5,617 nucleotides of DNA from Oscillospiraceae bacterium (GCA_028705905.1 JAQWCP010000121.1:1-5617), one strand, 5' to 3'. Shown: positions 1 to 5,361, counted from the stretch's first letter. Made by a program: numbers and translations. The notes: generated from the letters alone by a model not told the origin.

Positions 1-519
1 CAATTCGTTCAGTGTCGAGCTGTCAGAATCAAACAACTCGTCAAACGCCACGCCGGAAATACTTCCGCCCCCGTGATTCCAGAAGACAACCATATAGTGA
101 TCTGCCGGGTATGCCTGGGCCCCCCAAGACAAAAAATTCCCCAATGTAGAGGCAGCACCCATACTTGCCAGGGGTTGTTCATCCACCAGAAGCAAGTCGT
201 TGTCTTTCACAATGTAACGTTGTAAGCTGTCATTTGAAATCACATCGTTTTGCCATTGGGATGTGCCGCCAGTTTGTATTACATAATTCATTGTGTTGCC
301 AGGGACGAGATGAATCAATTCCATGATGTTATCAGTTGCTGCGCCATGTTCACTTTCCAGGTCTGTTCCACACAGGTAAAAGAATACGGACCAAGTTTCA
401 GTGCTATTGCTTCCCGACTGGGAGGGAGATTCATCACCTGTTTCTCCGCCGCATCCTGCCAACACGGAAAACAGCAAAACACATATTATAAGGAAAGAAC
501 CTTTCATCTGTTTCTTCAT
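1..519 (-). CDS. Clostripain-family (C11) cysteine peptidase lipoprotein, N-terminal part
   Basis: This is the first 173 residues of a secreted, lipid-anchored protein; the rest lies beyond the left edge. The start ATG is fixed by an in-frame TAG four codons upstream and by an AAGGAG ribosome binding site 13 nt away. Residues 1-22 form a lipoprotein signal peptide with a basic start (MKKQMK), a hydrophobic core and the lipobox LAGC, so Cys23 would be lipidated. A Ser/Gly/Glu-rich spacer follows to about residue 42. The peptidase domain then begins with FFYLCGTDLES and reaches VFWNHGGG near residue 149, followed by SGVAFDE. In family C11 the His of the NHGGG motif is the catalytic His, here His149; the catalytic Cys would lie some 45 residues later, outside the window. 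The family cleaves after basic residues and often self-processes. The gene is divergent from the aminotransferase. TATGAT-like -10 boxes occur at 581-591 on the minus strand, but no convincing -35 goes with them. I am confident of the family, not of the substrate. Confidence 0.9.
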   Translation of the reverse strand, partial: MKKQMKGSFLIICVLLFSVLAGCGGETGDESPSQSGSNSTETWSVFFYLCGTDLESEHGAATDNIMELIHLVPGNTMNYVIQTGGTSQWQNDVISNDSLQRYIVKDNDLLLVDEQPLASMGAASTLGNFLSWGAQAYPADHYMVVFWNHGGGSISGVAFDELFDSDSSTLNEL

Positions 520-621
520 GTAGTGTAACTAACTCCTTCTCATCATGGACTCAACAAATGGTGAACAATGCTTTTGATTGATCATATCATATTTATGGAT
601 GAAAAGGAATAGGGAGAAGGG

Positions 622-636
622 GATTGTAGCACAATC
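622..636. repeat. Short dyad GATTGT-N3-ACAATC in the divergent intergenic region
   Basis: A perfect 6-bp inverted repeat with a 3-bp centre lies between the divergent C11 lipoprotein and aminotransferase genes. Its size and placement would suit an operator for a dimeric regulator. No second copy is seen in the window, so function is only a guess. Confidence 0.3.
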
Positions 637-654
637 ACACAAAGCAAATTGGTG

Positions 655-694
655 GGCAACTTAGAAATGTTTCCAAGTTGCCTATTGCTTTTTT
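655..694 (+). terminator. Hairpin with T-run, possible terminator or insulator
   Basis: GGCAACTT (655-662) pairs with AAGTTGCC (675-682). Inside, GAAA (664-667) pairs with TTTC (670-673), so 28 bases form a nearly continuous stem with one A/C mismatch and a 2-base turn, too tight to close fully in RNA. A run of six T follows at 689-694. This is terminator-like on the plus strand, but no plus-strand gene is visible upstream, as the nearest gene reads away on the minus strand. It sits directly before the aminotransferase promoter, so it may instead shield that promoter or act as a protein-binding dyad. Confidence 0.4.
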
Positions 695-713
695 GCAAGT
701 TGACGCTTATAAT
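685..713 (+). promoter_or_regulatory. Sigma-A-like promoter of the aminotransferase gene
   Basis: TTGCTT (685-690), a 17-bp spacer and a perfect TATAAT (708-713). The predicted start of transcription near 720 gives a leader of about 120 nt before the GTG start codon at 839. A second TATAAT at 734-739 has no -35 at a proper distance. Confidence 0.55.
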
Positions 714-759
714 ATTGTAAATTATCTTTGGAATATAATATCAAATTGTACCTATTTTA

Positions 760-790
760 ACTCACTAGTTTTTCACTGCGCCTAGTGAGT
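760..790 (+). repeat. Perfect 9-bp inverted repeat in the aminotransferase leader
   Basis: ACTCACTAG (760-768) and CTAGTGAGT (782-790) are exact reverse complements around a 13-base T-rich centre. The element lies downstream of the predicted promoter and about 50 nt before the start codon, so it may be an operator or a leader hairpin. No T-run follows it, so it is not a normal terminator. It matches no riboswitch class that I recognise. Confidence 0.45.
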
Positions 791-838
791 ATTGTCTTGA
801 TTTCGCGCCGAAGTGCAGCGGCGGAATGGAGTTTTAGT

Positions 839-2029
839 GTGAAAGAATTATCCTCTCGTGCAACAGCCGTTCAGGCATCTACCACAATCGCCATTGATTC
901 GATGTATAAAAAGATGAAGATGGAAGGGATCGACGTCATTGGATTTGGGGCTGGCGAACCGGATTTTAATACGCCTGACCCTATCAAAACAGCCGGGATT
1001 TATGCCATTGAAGCAAACATGACTCGTTATACTCCAGCATCTGGCTTGGAATCATTGCGAAAAGCAGTTTGCATCCGTTTGGAGGAAGACTGCGGGCTGT
1101 TATACGCCCCCAACCAAATCGTCGCGGCAAGCGGTGCAAAACATAATGTATACATTGCATTAAACGCGCTGTTAAATCCAGGGGATGAAGTAATTTTACC
1201 AGCTCCATTCTGGGTGAGCTATTATGAAATGATCCTGATGGCCGGCGGTGTCCCTGTCATTGTATCGGCCGAAGAAGCGGATGATTTTAAATTGTCACCC
1301 TCCGCATTGGAAGCCGCCATCACCCCCAGGACGAAAGTGTTGATCTTGAATAATCCATCCAATCCAACTGGAATGCTGTATACGAAAGAAGAACTGATGG
1401 ATGTTGCAAATCTTTGCTTGAAGCATGATTTATATGTCATCGCAGATGAGATTTATTACAAGCTCGTTTATGATGGGATGAAATTTGTCAGTTTTGCGGC
1501 ATTGGGAGATGAGATCAAAGAGCGTACCATTCTGATTAACGGCGTATCGAAGTCTTATGCAATGACTGGCTGGCGTGTGGGATATGCGGCTGCCAACGCC
1601 ACCATTGCAAAAGTCATGGCCAATTATTTAAGCCATTCCACTTCTGCACCCAGTACCATTTCGCAGGTTGCCGCCACAGAAGCGTTAATTGGCTCGCAAA
1701 CCGAAATTGAAACGATGCGAGTGGAATTTGAAACTAGGCGGAATTATATGGTAGAACGCATGAATCGGATCCCAGGCGTTAGCTGCAGGATGCCACACGG
1801 CGCTTTTTACGTAATGATGAATTTGCAGCAGCTCGTTGGGCGAACTATTGATGGTGTTGATATCAAAGATGCTGACACCTTTGCATCGGCATTTTTGGAA
1901 AAGGGGTTAGTGGCTACTGTACCATGTACCGGATTTGGTGCTCCCCATCATGTCCGTTGGTCCTATGCCACGTCTATGGAAAATATCAAAGAAGGCATGG
2001 ATCGCCTAGAACGTTTTCTTTCCAAATAG
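839..2029 (+). CDS. Class I PLP-dependent aminotransferase, aspartate/prephenate type
   Basis: A 396-residue cytoplasmic enzyme, the usual length for this family (fold type I). The open frame extends back to a GTG at 785, but the GTG at 839 is preferred: GGAG lies 7 nt upstream, and the protein then begins MKELSSRATAVQAS, as family members do. Visible landmarks are FGAGEPDF (36-43), SGAKHN (K101), NNPSNPTG (171-178, with N175 near the cofactor), the cofactor Asp203 in IADEIYY, the Schiff-base Lys238 in SKSYAMTGWR, the phosphate-binding Arg246, and the substrate carboxylate-binding Arg373 in VRWSYA. In bacterial class I-beta aspartate aminotransferases a Lys at the K101 position binds the side-chain carboxylate, which favours dicarboxylic substrates (aspartate/2-oxoglutarate, or prephenate in some members). 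The exact amino acid cannot be settled here. The gene stands alone, with its own promoter and a strong hairpin just after the stop. Confidence 0.95.
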   Translation: MKELSSRATAVQASTTIAIDSMYKKMKMEGIDVIGFGAGEPDFNTPDPIKTAGIYAIEANMTRYTPASGLESLRKAVCIRLEEDCGLLYAPNQIVAASGAKHNVYIALNALLNPGDEVILPAPFWVSYYEMILMAGGVPVIVSAEEADDFKLSPSALEAAITPRTKVLILNNPSNPTGMLYTKEELMDVANLCLKHDLYVIADEIYYKLVYDGMKFVSFAALGDEIKERTILINGVSKSYAMTGWRVGYAAANATIAKVMANYLSHSTSAPSTISQVAATEALIGSQTEIETMRVEFETRRNYMVERMNRIPGVSCRMPHGAFYVMMNLQQLVGRTIDGVDIKDADTFASAFLEKGLVATVPCTGFGAPHHVRWSYATSMENIKEGMDRLERFLSK

Positions 2030-2032
2030 AAC

Positions 2033-2076
2033 AGAAGCAAAGAAAGACAGCAATATTGCTGTCTTTCTTTGCTTCT
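2033..2076. terminator. Perfect 22-bp-arm palindrome after the aminotransferase
   Basis: Bases 2033-2054 are the exact reverse complement of 2055-2076. In RNA this gives about 20 bp of stem with a 4-base loop, starting 4 nt after the TAG stop. The 3' arm is U-rich (TCTTTCTTTGC), but no clean T-run follows. Its place makes it the likely transcription terminator of the aminotransferase gene and separates it from the next gene. Confidence 0.75.
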
Positions 2077-2095
2077 TGGTTTGCGGATGTCTGAA

Positions 2096-2122
2096 ACAAA
2101 ATATGCTGGCGCACATAGGATA
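2096..2122 (+). promoter_or_regulatory. Possible sporulation (sigma-K-like) promoter before the amidase gene
   Basis: CATAGGATA (2114-2122) fits the sigma-K -10 pattern CATA-N3-TA known from Bacillus, and an AC (2096-2097) lies 16 bp upstream, about where the minimal sigma-K -35 is expected. Transcription would begin at or next to the ribosome binding site, which is tight. No good sigma-A promoter was found in the same gap. The motif is short and could be chance. Confidence 0.22.
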
Positions 2123-2141
2123 GAAAAAGGAGGGATGTAAA

Positions 2142-2666
2142 TTGACAAAACCCGCATTACATTCTTTTTCTATCTTACCATATCGTAGGGAACTGGCCGT
2201 TGCATATGCCCACCGTTGGGCATATGGACGCAATCCTGCTTATTATAACTATGATGCCATTGGAGGGGATTGTACCAATTTCGCTTCTCAGTGCCTTTAT
2301 GCGGGCGCAGGGGTGATGAATGGCACACCGACCTTTGGATGGTATTATTGGCATGCCAATGAGAAAGCACCGGCTTGGACTGGTGTCCCATATTTTTTCA
2401 ATTTCATCACCCGCGGTGCCGTCAATCCAGGACCATTTGGCAGGGAAGTGCCGATTGAAGAGATTCAACCAGGTGATTTTGCACAACTCAGTTTTGACGG
2501 AGTCACCTTTGGGCACACGCCTATCATTGTTGCAACAGGGAAGGACCCCTCGATACACAACATCTTGGTTGCAGCACATTCCAATGATGCCGACTATTTC
2601 CCGCTAAGTTCCTACTCGTTCCGTACCATACGATTTCTTCACATTGAAGGCGCCTATCCCAAATAA
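2142..2666 (+). CDS. Putative amidase-domain protein (Amidase_6-like, papain fold)
   Basis: A 174-residue protein that starts at TTG; AGGAGGG (2128-2134) stands 7 nt upstream, and the only nearby ATG (2135) is followed at once by a stop. Residues 17-50 hold the family signature: an amphipathic stretch (AVAYAHRWAYGRNP), then YYNYDAIGGDCTNFASQ, in which Cys44 is the expected nucleophile. GHTPIIV supplies His125, and AAHSNDADYFPLSSY (144-158) is the usual C-terminal motif. The match is to the domain annotated as putative amidase, related to NlpC/P60 peptidases. Family members are often found at the C-terminus of secreted or sporulation proteins, but this one is the bare domain with no signal peptide or membrane segment, so it would act inside the cell (possibly the mother cell or forespore) or leave by another route. 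The substrate is unknown. It is convergent with the recombinase gene. Confidence 0.85.
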   Translation: MTKPALHSFSILPYRRELAVAYAHRWAYGRNPAYYNYDAIGGDCTNFASQCLYAGAGVMNGTPTFGWYYWHANEKAPAWTGVPYFFNFITRGAVNPGPFGREVPIEEIQPGDFAQLSFDGVTFGHTPIIVATGKDPSIHNILVAAHSNDADYFPLSSYSFRTIRFLHIEGAYPK

Positions 2667-2670
2667 TCAA

Positions 2671-2784
2671 TTACAGCGTATCTTCCGGATCGCTTTGTTT
2701 TGATTTTTCCTCATCCGTCTTTTCTGATTTTCCCATATTTACTTTTTTTGAAATGGTCTCTGGGCGCGTTGGCTTTATTTGTGC
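2671..2784 (-). other. In-frame open extension beyond the recombinase TAG stop
   Basis: After the recombinase TAG (2785-2787) the same frame stays open for 37 sense codons and ends at TAA (2671-2673), 4 bp short of the amidase stop codon. The encoded tail begins AQIKPTRPETISKKVN and ends KQSDPEDTL; it is very hydrophilic, rich in Lys, Glu, Asp and Ser. It could be the lost C-terminus of a longer ancestral protein (TTG to TAG would restore Leu, giving TPLAQIKP), a readthrough product, or chance. An ATG at 2734-2736 would allow a 21-residue peptide, but no ribosome binding site precedes it. Confidence 0.35.
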
Positions 2785-3765
2785 CTAAGGAGTAGCTTTT
2801 CTTGCACGCCGCAGGTGGTCATCCTCCACGTGAGTATAGATTTGTGTGGTGTTTAGATGATCATGTCCCAAGATTTCTTGTAGTGTTCTCACATCCACGC
2901 CATTATGCAGCATCAAAGTGGCTGCTGTGTGGCGCAGTTTATGGGCAGAATATTGTCTGCTGTCCAAGCCTGCACTTGATAAATGTTTTTTGACTAATTT
3001 ATGAACAGCAGCGGTACTGATGCGCTTACGTTTCGATGTAATAAAAAGTGCATCTGTTACATTAGATGTCCCCATTATTTCATTTCGCATCGGAAGGTAT
3101 GCTGCGATTGCCTCTAAACACGCTTCATTGAGATATAGTATCCGAACTTTATTTCCTTTGCCTTGGATACGGAGCACATCTTCATGAATATCTGCACAAT
3201 CGATGCCAACCAGCTCAGAAATACGTATCCCACAATTCAAAAATAGCGTCAAAATACAAAAATCCCGAGTTTGATTTCTGCCCTTAACAGAAGATAACAA
3301 TGCAATGCTTTCTGCTTCGCTTAGATAACGAGGCAGATCTTTTTTTAATTTGGGCGAATCTAATCCCTGCACCGGATTTTCTGTTAGTTTCTTGGCTTTT
3401 ACAGTCAGATATCTGTAGAACGAACGAATGGTAGCGACTTTTCTAGCGCGCGCCGCAGCGTCAATTCCATATCCGGGAGAATTTCCTTTTTGATTTTTAA
3501 TACGATCTCGGCTAAGATAACTCAAATATTCGTATACATCCGCTAAAGAAACTGAACCAACCAACTCCAAATCCACATCCGATATGGAAATATCTTCAAA
3601 TTCTGTTGTTCGCGGAACCTTGTTTTTGATAAGTTTGATATAACGGAAAAACATACGAAGATCTAAAAAATATTCGTCAATGGTTTTTTTGGAATGATCT
3701 TTTACAGTTTCATGATAAGTTAAGAATTCTCGGATGATGGGTGGAGCTTCTGAACGATAGTCCAT
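2785..3765 (-). CDS. Tyrosine recombinase/integrase (XerC/D-like)
   Basis: A 326-residue DNA recombinase that cuts and rejoins DNA through a 3'-phosphotyrosine link. The start ATG is preceded by a purine-rich AAGGAGGAGGT site about 11 nt upstream. Residues 5-125 form the N-terminal SAM-like, core-binding domain (with YHETVKDHSKKTIDEY, and RKVATIRSFYRYLT near 108). The catalytic domain begins near 145 (LPRYLSEAES). All catalytic residues are present: Arg181 (CGIRISELVG), Lys206 (GKGNKVR), His275 and Arg278 (SAHKLRHT), His301 (LGH) and Tyr310 (IYTHV). The His/Arg/His/Tyr spacing (3, 23, 9) is the same as in E. coli XerD. The protein is somewhat longer than XerC/D (about 300), mainly through a charged insert at 46-70 and another at 86-102. 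No attachment sites, excisionase or phage genes are nearby. It could be a chromosomal Xer homologue, a phase-variation invertase, or a remnant of an element. A perfect palindrome lies just upstream and may be its own target or operator. Confidence 0.93.
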   Translation of the reverse strand: MDYRSEAPPIIREFLTYHETVKDHSKKTIDEYFLDLRMFFRYIKLIKNKVPRTTEFEDISISDVDLELVGSVSLADVYEYLSYLSRDRIKNQKGNSPGYGIDAAARARKVATIRSFYRYLTVKAKKLTENPVQGLDSPKLKKDLPRYLSEAESIALLSSVKGRNQTRDFCILTLFLNCGIRISELVGIDCADIHEDVLRIQGKGNKVRILYLNEACLEAIAAYLPMRNEIMGTSNVTDALFITSKRKRISTAAVHKLVKKHLSSAGLDSRQYSAHKLRHTAATLMLHNGVDVRTLQEILGHDHLNTTQIYTHVEDDHLRRARKATP

Positions 3766-3785
3766 TTCAACGAAACACCTCCTCC

Positions 3786-3817
3786 TTGGTCAACAAAATT
3801 TTTATTTTGTTGACCAA
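3786..3817. repeat. Perfect palindrome upstream of the recombinase, Xer-site-like
   Basis: TTGGTCAACAAAAT (3786-3799) and ATTTTGTTGACCAA (3804-3817) are exact reverse complements around TTTT. It can be divided as 11-bp arms GGTCAACAAAA and TTTTGTTGACC around a 6-bp centre TTTTTA, the geometry of a dif/Xer core site; the right arm also resembles the XerD half-site TTATGTTAAAT at 7 of 11 positions. It directly abuts the recombinase ribosome binding site, so it could equally be an operator or a leader hairpin that affects translation. Only one copy is in the window. Confidence 0.55.
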
Positions 3818-4110
3818 AATATGTTTTTTGTTTGCCTTACCTCTCCAACATTCAAAGGTACTACTTTCTATCCAGTCGTTGAATGAATCAACTGGTGCCC
3901 ACCTACTTTAGCTTGTGCTTCCCTATCATCATTTTTTCCGGTTTCCAGAATGATTTATCTCTAACGAGAATATCTGGCCATGCTGATCGCCTTGAGAAGC
4001 AAGAACAAGCAATATAAGAAATTCTCTTCTCTTTCAAAATTTATCCTAAATCCACAGTTTTGTGATGCAGCAAAAAAGTTACCATTGTCATCCAAGATTG
4101 ACATAATTTT
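3818..4110. other. Intergenic stretch with no gene recognised
   Basis: This stretch lies between the divergent recombinase and 73-residue protein genes. I see no coding sequence with a ribosome binding site. One modest hairpin exists at 3872-3895 (CCAG with CTGG, then GTTGA with TCAAC around ATGAA, with a 2-base bulge). No clear recombinase promoter was found on the minus strand. Nothing matches a tRNA, SRP RNA or riboswitch that I know. Confidence 0.5.
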
Positions 4111-4111
4111 T

Positions 4112-4140
4112 TTGCATTTTGTTCCCATTTATGATATATT
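4112..4140 (+). promoter_or_regulatory. Likely promoter of the 73-residue protein gene
   Basis: TTGCAT (4112-4117), a 17-bp spacer and TATATT (4135-4140), within a very AT-rich stretch. The leader would be about 45 nt. A better -35 match, TTGACA (4098-4103), has no -10 at 16-18 bp, and TATGAT (4130-4135) is 26 bp from it. Confidence 0.42.
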
Positions 4141-4190
4141 GAATTCCCTTTCAACTTTTATGATAAAAACAATAGGAGGTATATCATCAG

Positions 4191-4412
4191 ATGGCAGATA
4201 TGAATCTTGAAGAGATTGAAACGGGCTTTGCGCCCGAGAAAGCAAAAGGACAAAAATGGGCAGCTTTTATTGAATCGGATGTAGTGAATTTCTTTACTGG
4301 GTTTAAATTGGAAAAAATGAGCTTAGAAGATGGAAACGGCCGAAAAGCCAAGCTTTCCCGTCTGAAAGACGGCGGGATCAAAGTGGAATATACTTCATCC
4401 GTCACTTTATAA
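4191..4412 (+). CDS. Small acidic protein of unknown function, 73 residues
   Basis: I do not recognise this protein with certainty. It is very likely a real gene: AGGAGGT (4174-4180) stands 10 nt before the ATG, a promoter-like pair lies upstream and a strong hairpin lies downstream. A second ATG at 4200 (residue 4) is also possible. The protein has no signal peptide, membrane segment or cysteine. The N-terminal part is acidic and likely helical (NLEEIETGFAPEKAKGQKWAAFIESD, residues 5-30), followed by VVNFFTGFKLEKMSLEDGNGRKAKL, then a C-terminal part with alternating residues that suggests beta strands (GGIKVEYTSSVTL). It looks like a compact soluble cytoplasmic domain. It is transcribed alone and convergent with the coat protein gene. 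A sporulation role would be a guess based only on that neighbour. Confidence 0.8.
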   Translation: MADMNLEEIETGFAPEKAKGQKWAAFIESDVVNFFTGFKLEKMSLEDGNGRKAKLSRLKDGGIKVEYTSSVTL

Positions 4413-4485
4413 GGCCTTTCTAGAATATCACAAAAACAGGCGCCCGGCAAGGGATGGTTTTTTTGGAGTATGTGCTTTTCTATGG

Positions 4486-4534
4486 ATAAACATCACAGGC
4501 TATGCGAGAAAAACGCATAGCCTGTGATGTTTAT
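4486..4534. terminator. Perfect 21-bp-arm hairpin between convergent genes
   Basis: Bases 4486-4506 (starting ATAAACATCACAGG) are the exact reverse complement of 4514-4534, around a 7-base AGAAAAA loop. It lies 73 nt after the small-protein gene and 14 nt after the end of the coat protein gene on the other strand, so it probably ends transcription from both sides. The stem ends are AT-rich (ATAAA/TTTAT), but no long T-run follows on either strand. Confidence 0.75.
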
Positions 4535-4548
4535 GAGCATAGATTCAA

Positions 4549-5025
4549 TTATTGATACATGCCATTGGATGCCATATAGTCATAGATCTGCTTTCCGTGC
4601 TGCTGCTCTTCTTTTTGAATATGGTTGAGCGTATCTCGAATGGCAGGGTTGGTAAACTCAAAGATGCTGGTGTTGTATACGTCGGACACATATTTCTCTG
4701 TTGCAAGAGTGTCTGAACATAAGAAACAGTCGTTTTGCTTTGCTTCATTGTTGGTGTTATTGGCATACGTGGGAGCGGGGGTTCCGCTGGATGCCTGTTG
4801 ATTTCCGCTACCGCTGGTACCGCTGGACATGGATGGAATGGTACCATTTAACATTTGGTTGATGGTATCTAAATGTCCCTGTTCCACTTTCCCAATCTGG
4901 CTAAATAGTGTTTTTAGCTGATTGTCACATGCGTTTGCGGAATAACGATTGTATTTATCTACGCAGACCTGCTCTTGACTTTTTAAATCCTGTAAGAAGG
5001 AAGTTTCTTTTTGGCTTAATGTCAT
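4549..5025 (-). CDS. Spore coat protein, CotF-like (Coat_F domain)
   Basis: A 158-residue protein of the spore coat family. The frame extends to an ATG at 5070, but the ATG at 5025 is preferred because GAGGTG lies 6 nt upstream and no site precedes the longer start. Residues 1-60 form a helical hairpin (LSQKETSFLQDLKSQEQVC, then NQLKTLFSQIGKVEQGH). Residues 61-98 are a low-complexity Ser/Gly/Thr/Asn linker. Residues 99-156 form the second hairpin, with the typical Coat_F ending (EKYVSDVYNTSIFEF, IRDTLNHIQKEEQQHGKQIYDYMASNGMY). The fold is ferritin-like, and the usual ligand positions are filled: Glu18, Glu48-x-x-His51, Glu110, Glu140-x-x-His143. Cysteines at 21, 33, 100 and 103 (DCFLC) could cross-link or bind metal. 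It probably acts at the spore surface under mother-cell control, but no sporulation promoter was identified. Confidence 0.88.
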   Translation of the reverse strand: MTLSQKETSFLQDLKSQEQVCVDKYNRYSANACDNQLKTLFSQIGKVEQGHLDTINQMLNGTIPSMSSGTSGSGNQQASSGTPAPTYANNTNNEAKQNDCFLCSDTLATEKYVSDVYNTSIFEFTNPAIRDTLNHIQKEEQQHGKQIYDYMASNGMYQ

Positions 5026-5144
5026 TTTTCTCACCTCGTGTTTTATTATTTCCGTCTTCTTGCTTTTCATTCAAAACGAAACGAATTCCGTTGCGCTGCG
5101 AAGATGAAAATATTTTTCAGTTTAATAAAAATTCCCAAATCCTA

Positions 5145-5173
5145 TTGACAATCATTTTTTTATTCGATATAAT
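5145..5173 (+). promoter_or_regulatory. Consensus sigma-A promoter of tRNA-Cys
   Basis: TTGACA (5145-5150), exactly 17 bp, then TATAAT (5168-5173). Both boxes are perfect. Transcription should start near 5180, leaving a very short 5' leader before the tRNA at 5189. Such strength is common for stable RNA genes. Confidence 0.9.
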
Positions 5174-5188
5174 GATTAACGTTGCTGC

Positions 5189-5263
5189 GGCGCCATGGCC
5201 AAGTGGTAAGGCAAGGGTCTGCAAAACCCTCACTCCCCAGTTCAAATCTGGGCGGCGCCTCCA
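5189..5263 (+). tRNA. tRNA-Cys (anticodon GCA), CCA encoded
   Basis: The full cloverleaf can be drawn. The acceptor is GGCGCCA (5189-5195) with CGGCGCC (5253-5259): six pairs, with an A/C mismatch at the last pair (7:66). The D arm is GCC...GGC with AAGTGGTAA in the loop. The anticodon stem is AGGGT/ACCCT (5214-5218, 5226-5230) with loop CTGCAAA, giving anticodon GCA at 5221-5223. The variable loop is CACTC. The T arm is CCCAG/CTGGG around TTCAAAT. The discriminator base is T at 5260, which cysteinyl-tRNA synthetase requires, and CCA is encoded at 5261-5263. It delivers cysteine to UGC and UGU codons. It stands alone, with its own promoter and terminator. Reading frames across it on both strands are artefacts. 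Confidence 0.96.
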
Positions 5264-5300
5264 AAAAACAGGCTGTCAGAATCTGACAGCCTGTTTTTTT
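5263..5300 (+). terminator. Intrinsic terminator of tRNA-Cys
   Basis: Bases 5263-5280 are the exact reverse complement of 5282-5299 around one central A. The GC-containing core (ACAGGCTGTCAGA) is flanked by an A-run before and seven T (5294-5300) after, the classic Rho-independent form. The A-run begins with the final A of the encoded CCA. The symmetry makes it potentially active in both directions. Confidence 0.93.
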
Positions 5301-5332
5301 AGCGTTATCTTTTAGAATTACAACAATACCAC

Positions 5333-5361
5333 TTGCAATTTCAAATGATCTATGATATACT
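5333..5361 (+). promoter_or_regulatory. Promoter of the leader and the gene at 5593
   Basis: TTGCAA (5333-5338), a 17-bp spacer and TATACT (5356-5361), just after the tRNA terminator. The predicted start near 5368 gives an untranslated leader of about 225 nt before the ATG at 5593. Confidence 0.6.

Noticed and set aside
250..528. Plus-strand open frame of 92 codons
   Set aside because: It lies antisense to the C11 lipoprotein, whose lipobox and NHGGG motif are clear. It has no ribosome binding site and no recognisable sequence.
785..838. Longer aminotransferase start at GTG 785
   Set aside because: That GTG lies inside the inverted repeat, has no ribosome binding site, and would add an 18-residue Ser/Arg-rich extension not typical of the family; the GTG at 839 has a well-spaced GGAG.
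2785..4190. Integrative element or prophage around the recombinase
   Set aside because: No direct repeats, excisionase, relaxase, phage genes or cargo are visible, and the tRNA is over 1.4 kb away with no duplicated 3' end in the window.
3980..4210. Plus-strand open frame of 76 codons
   Set aside because: It has no ribosome binding site, spans the likely promoter and ribosome binding site of the 73-residue gene, overlaps its start, and reads like translated AT-rich spacer.
4433..4470. Terminator right after the 73-residue gene, ending in a T-run at 4458-4464
   Set aside because: Only a 3-4 bp stem can be drawn before the T-run; the 21-bp hairpin further on is a far better candidate.
4908..5315. 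Plus-strand open frame of 135 codons
   Set aside because: It runs antisense to the coat protein and then through the tRNA promoter, the tRNA and its terminator; no ribosome binding site.
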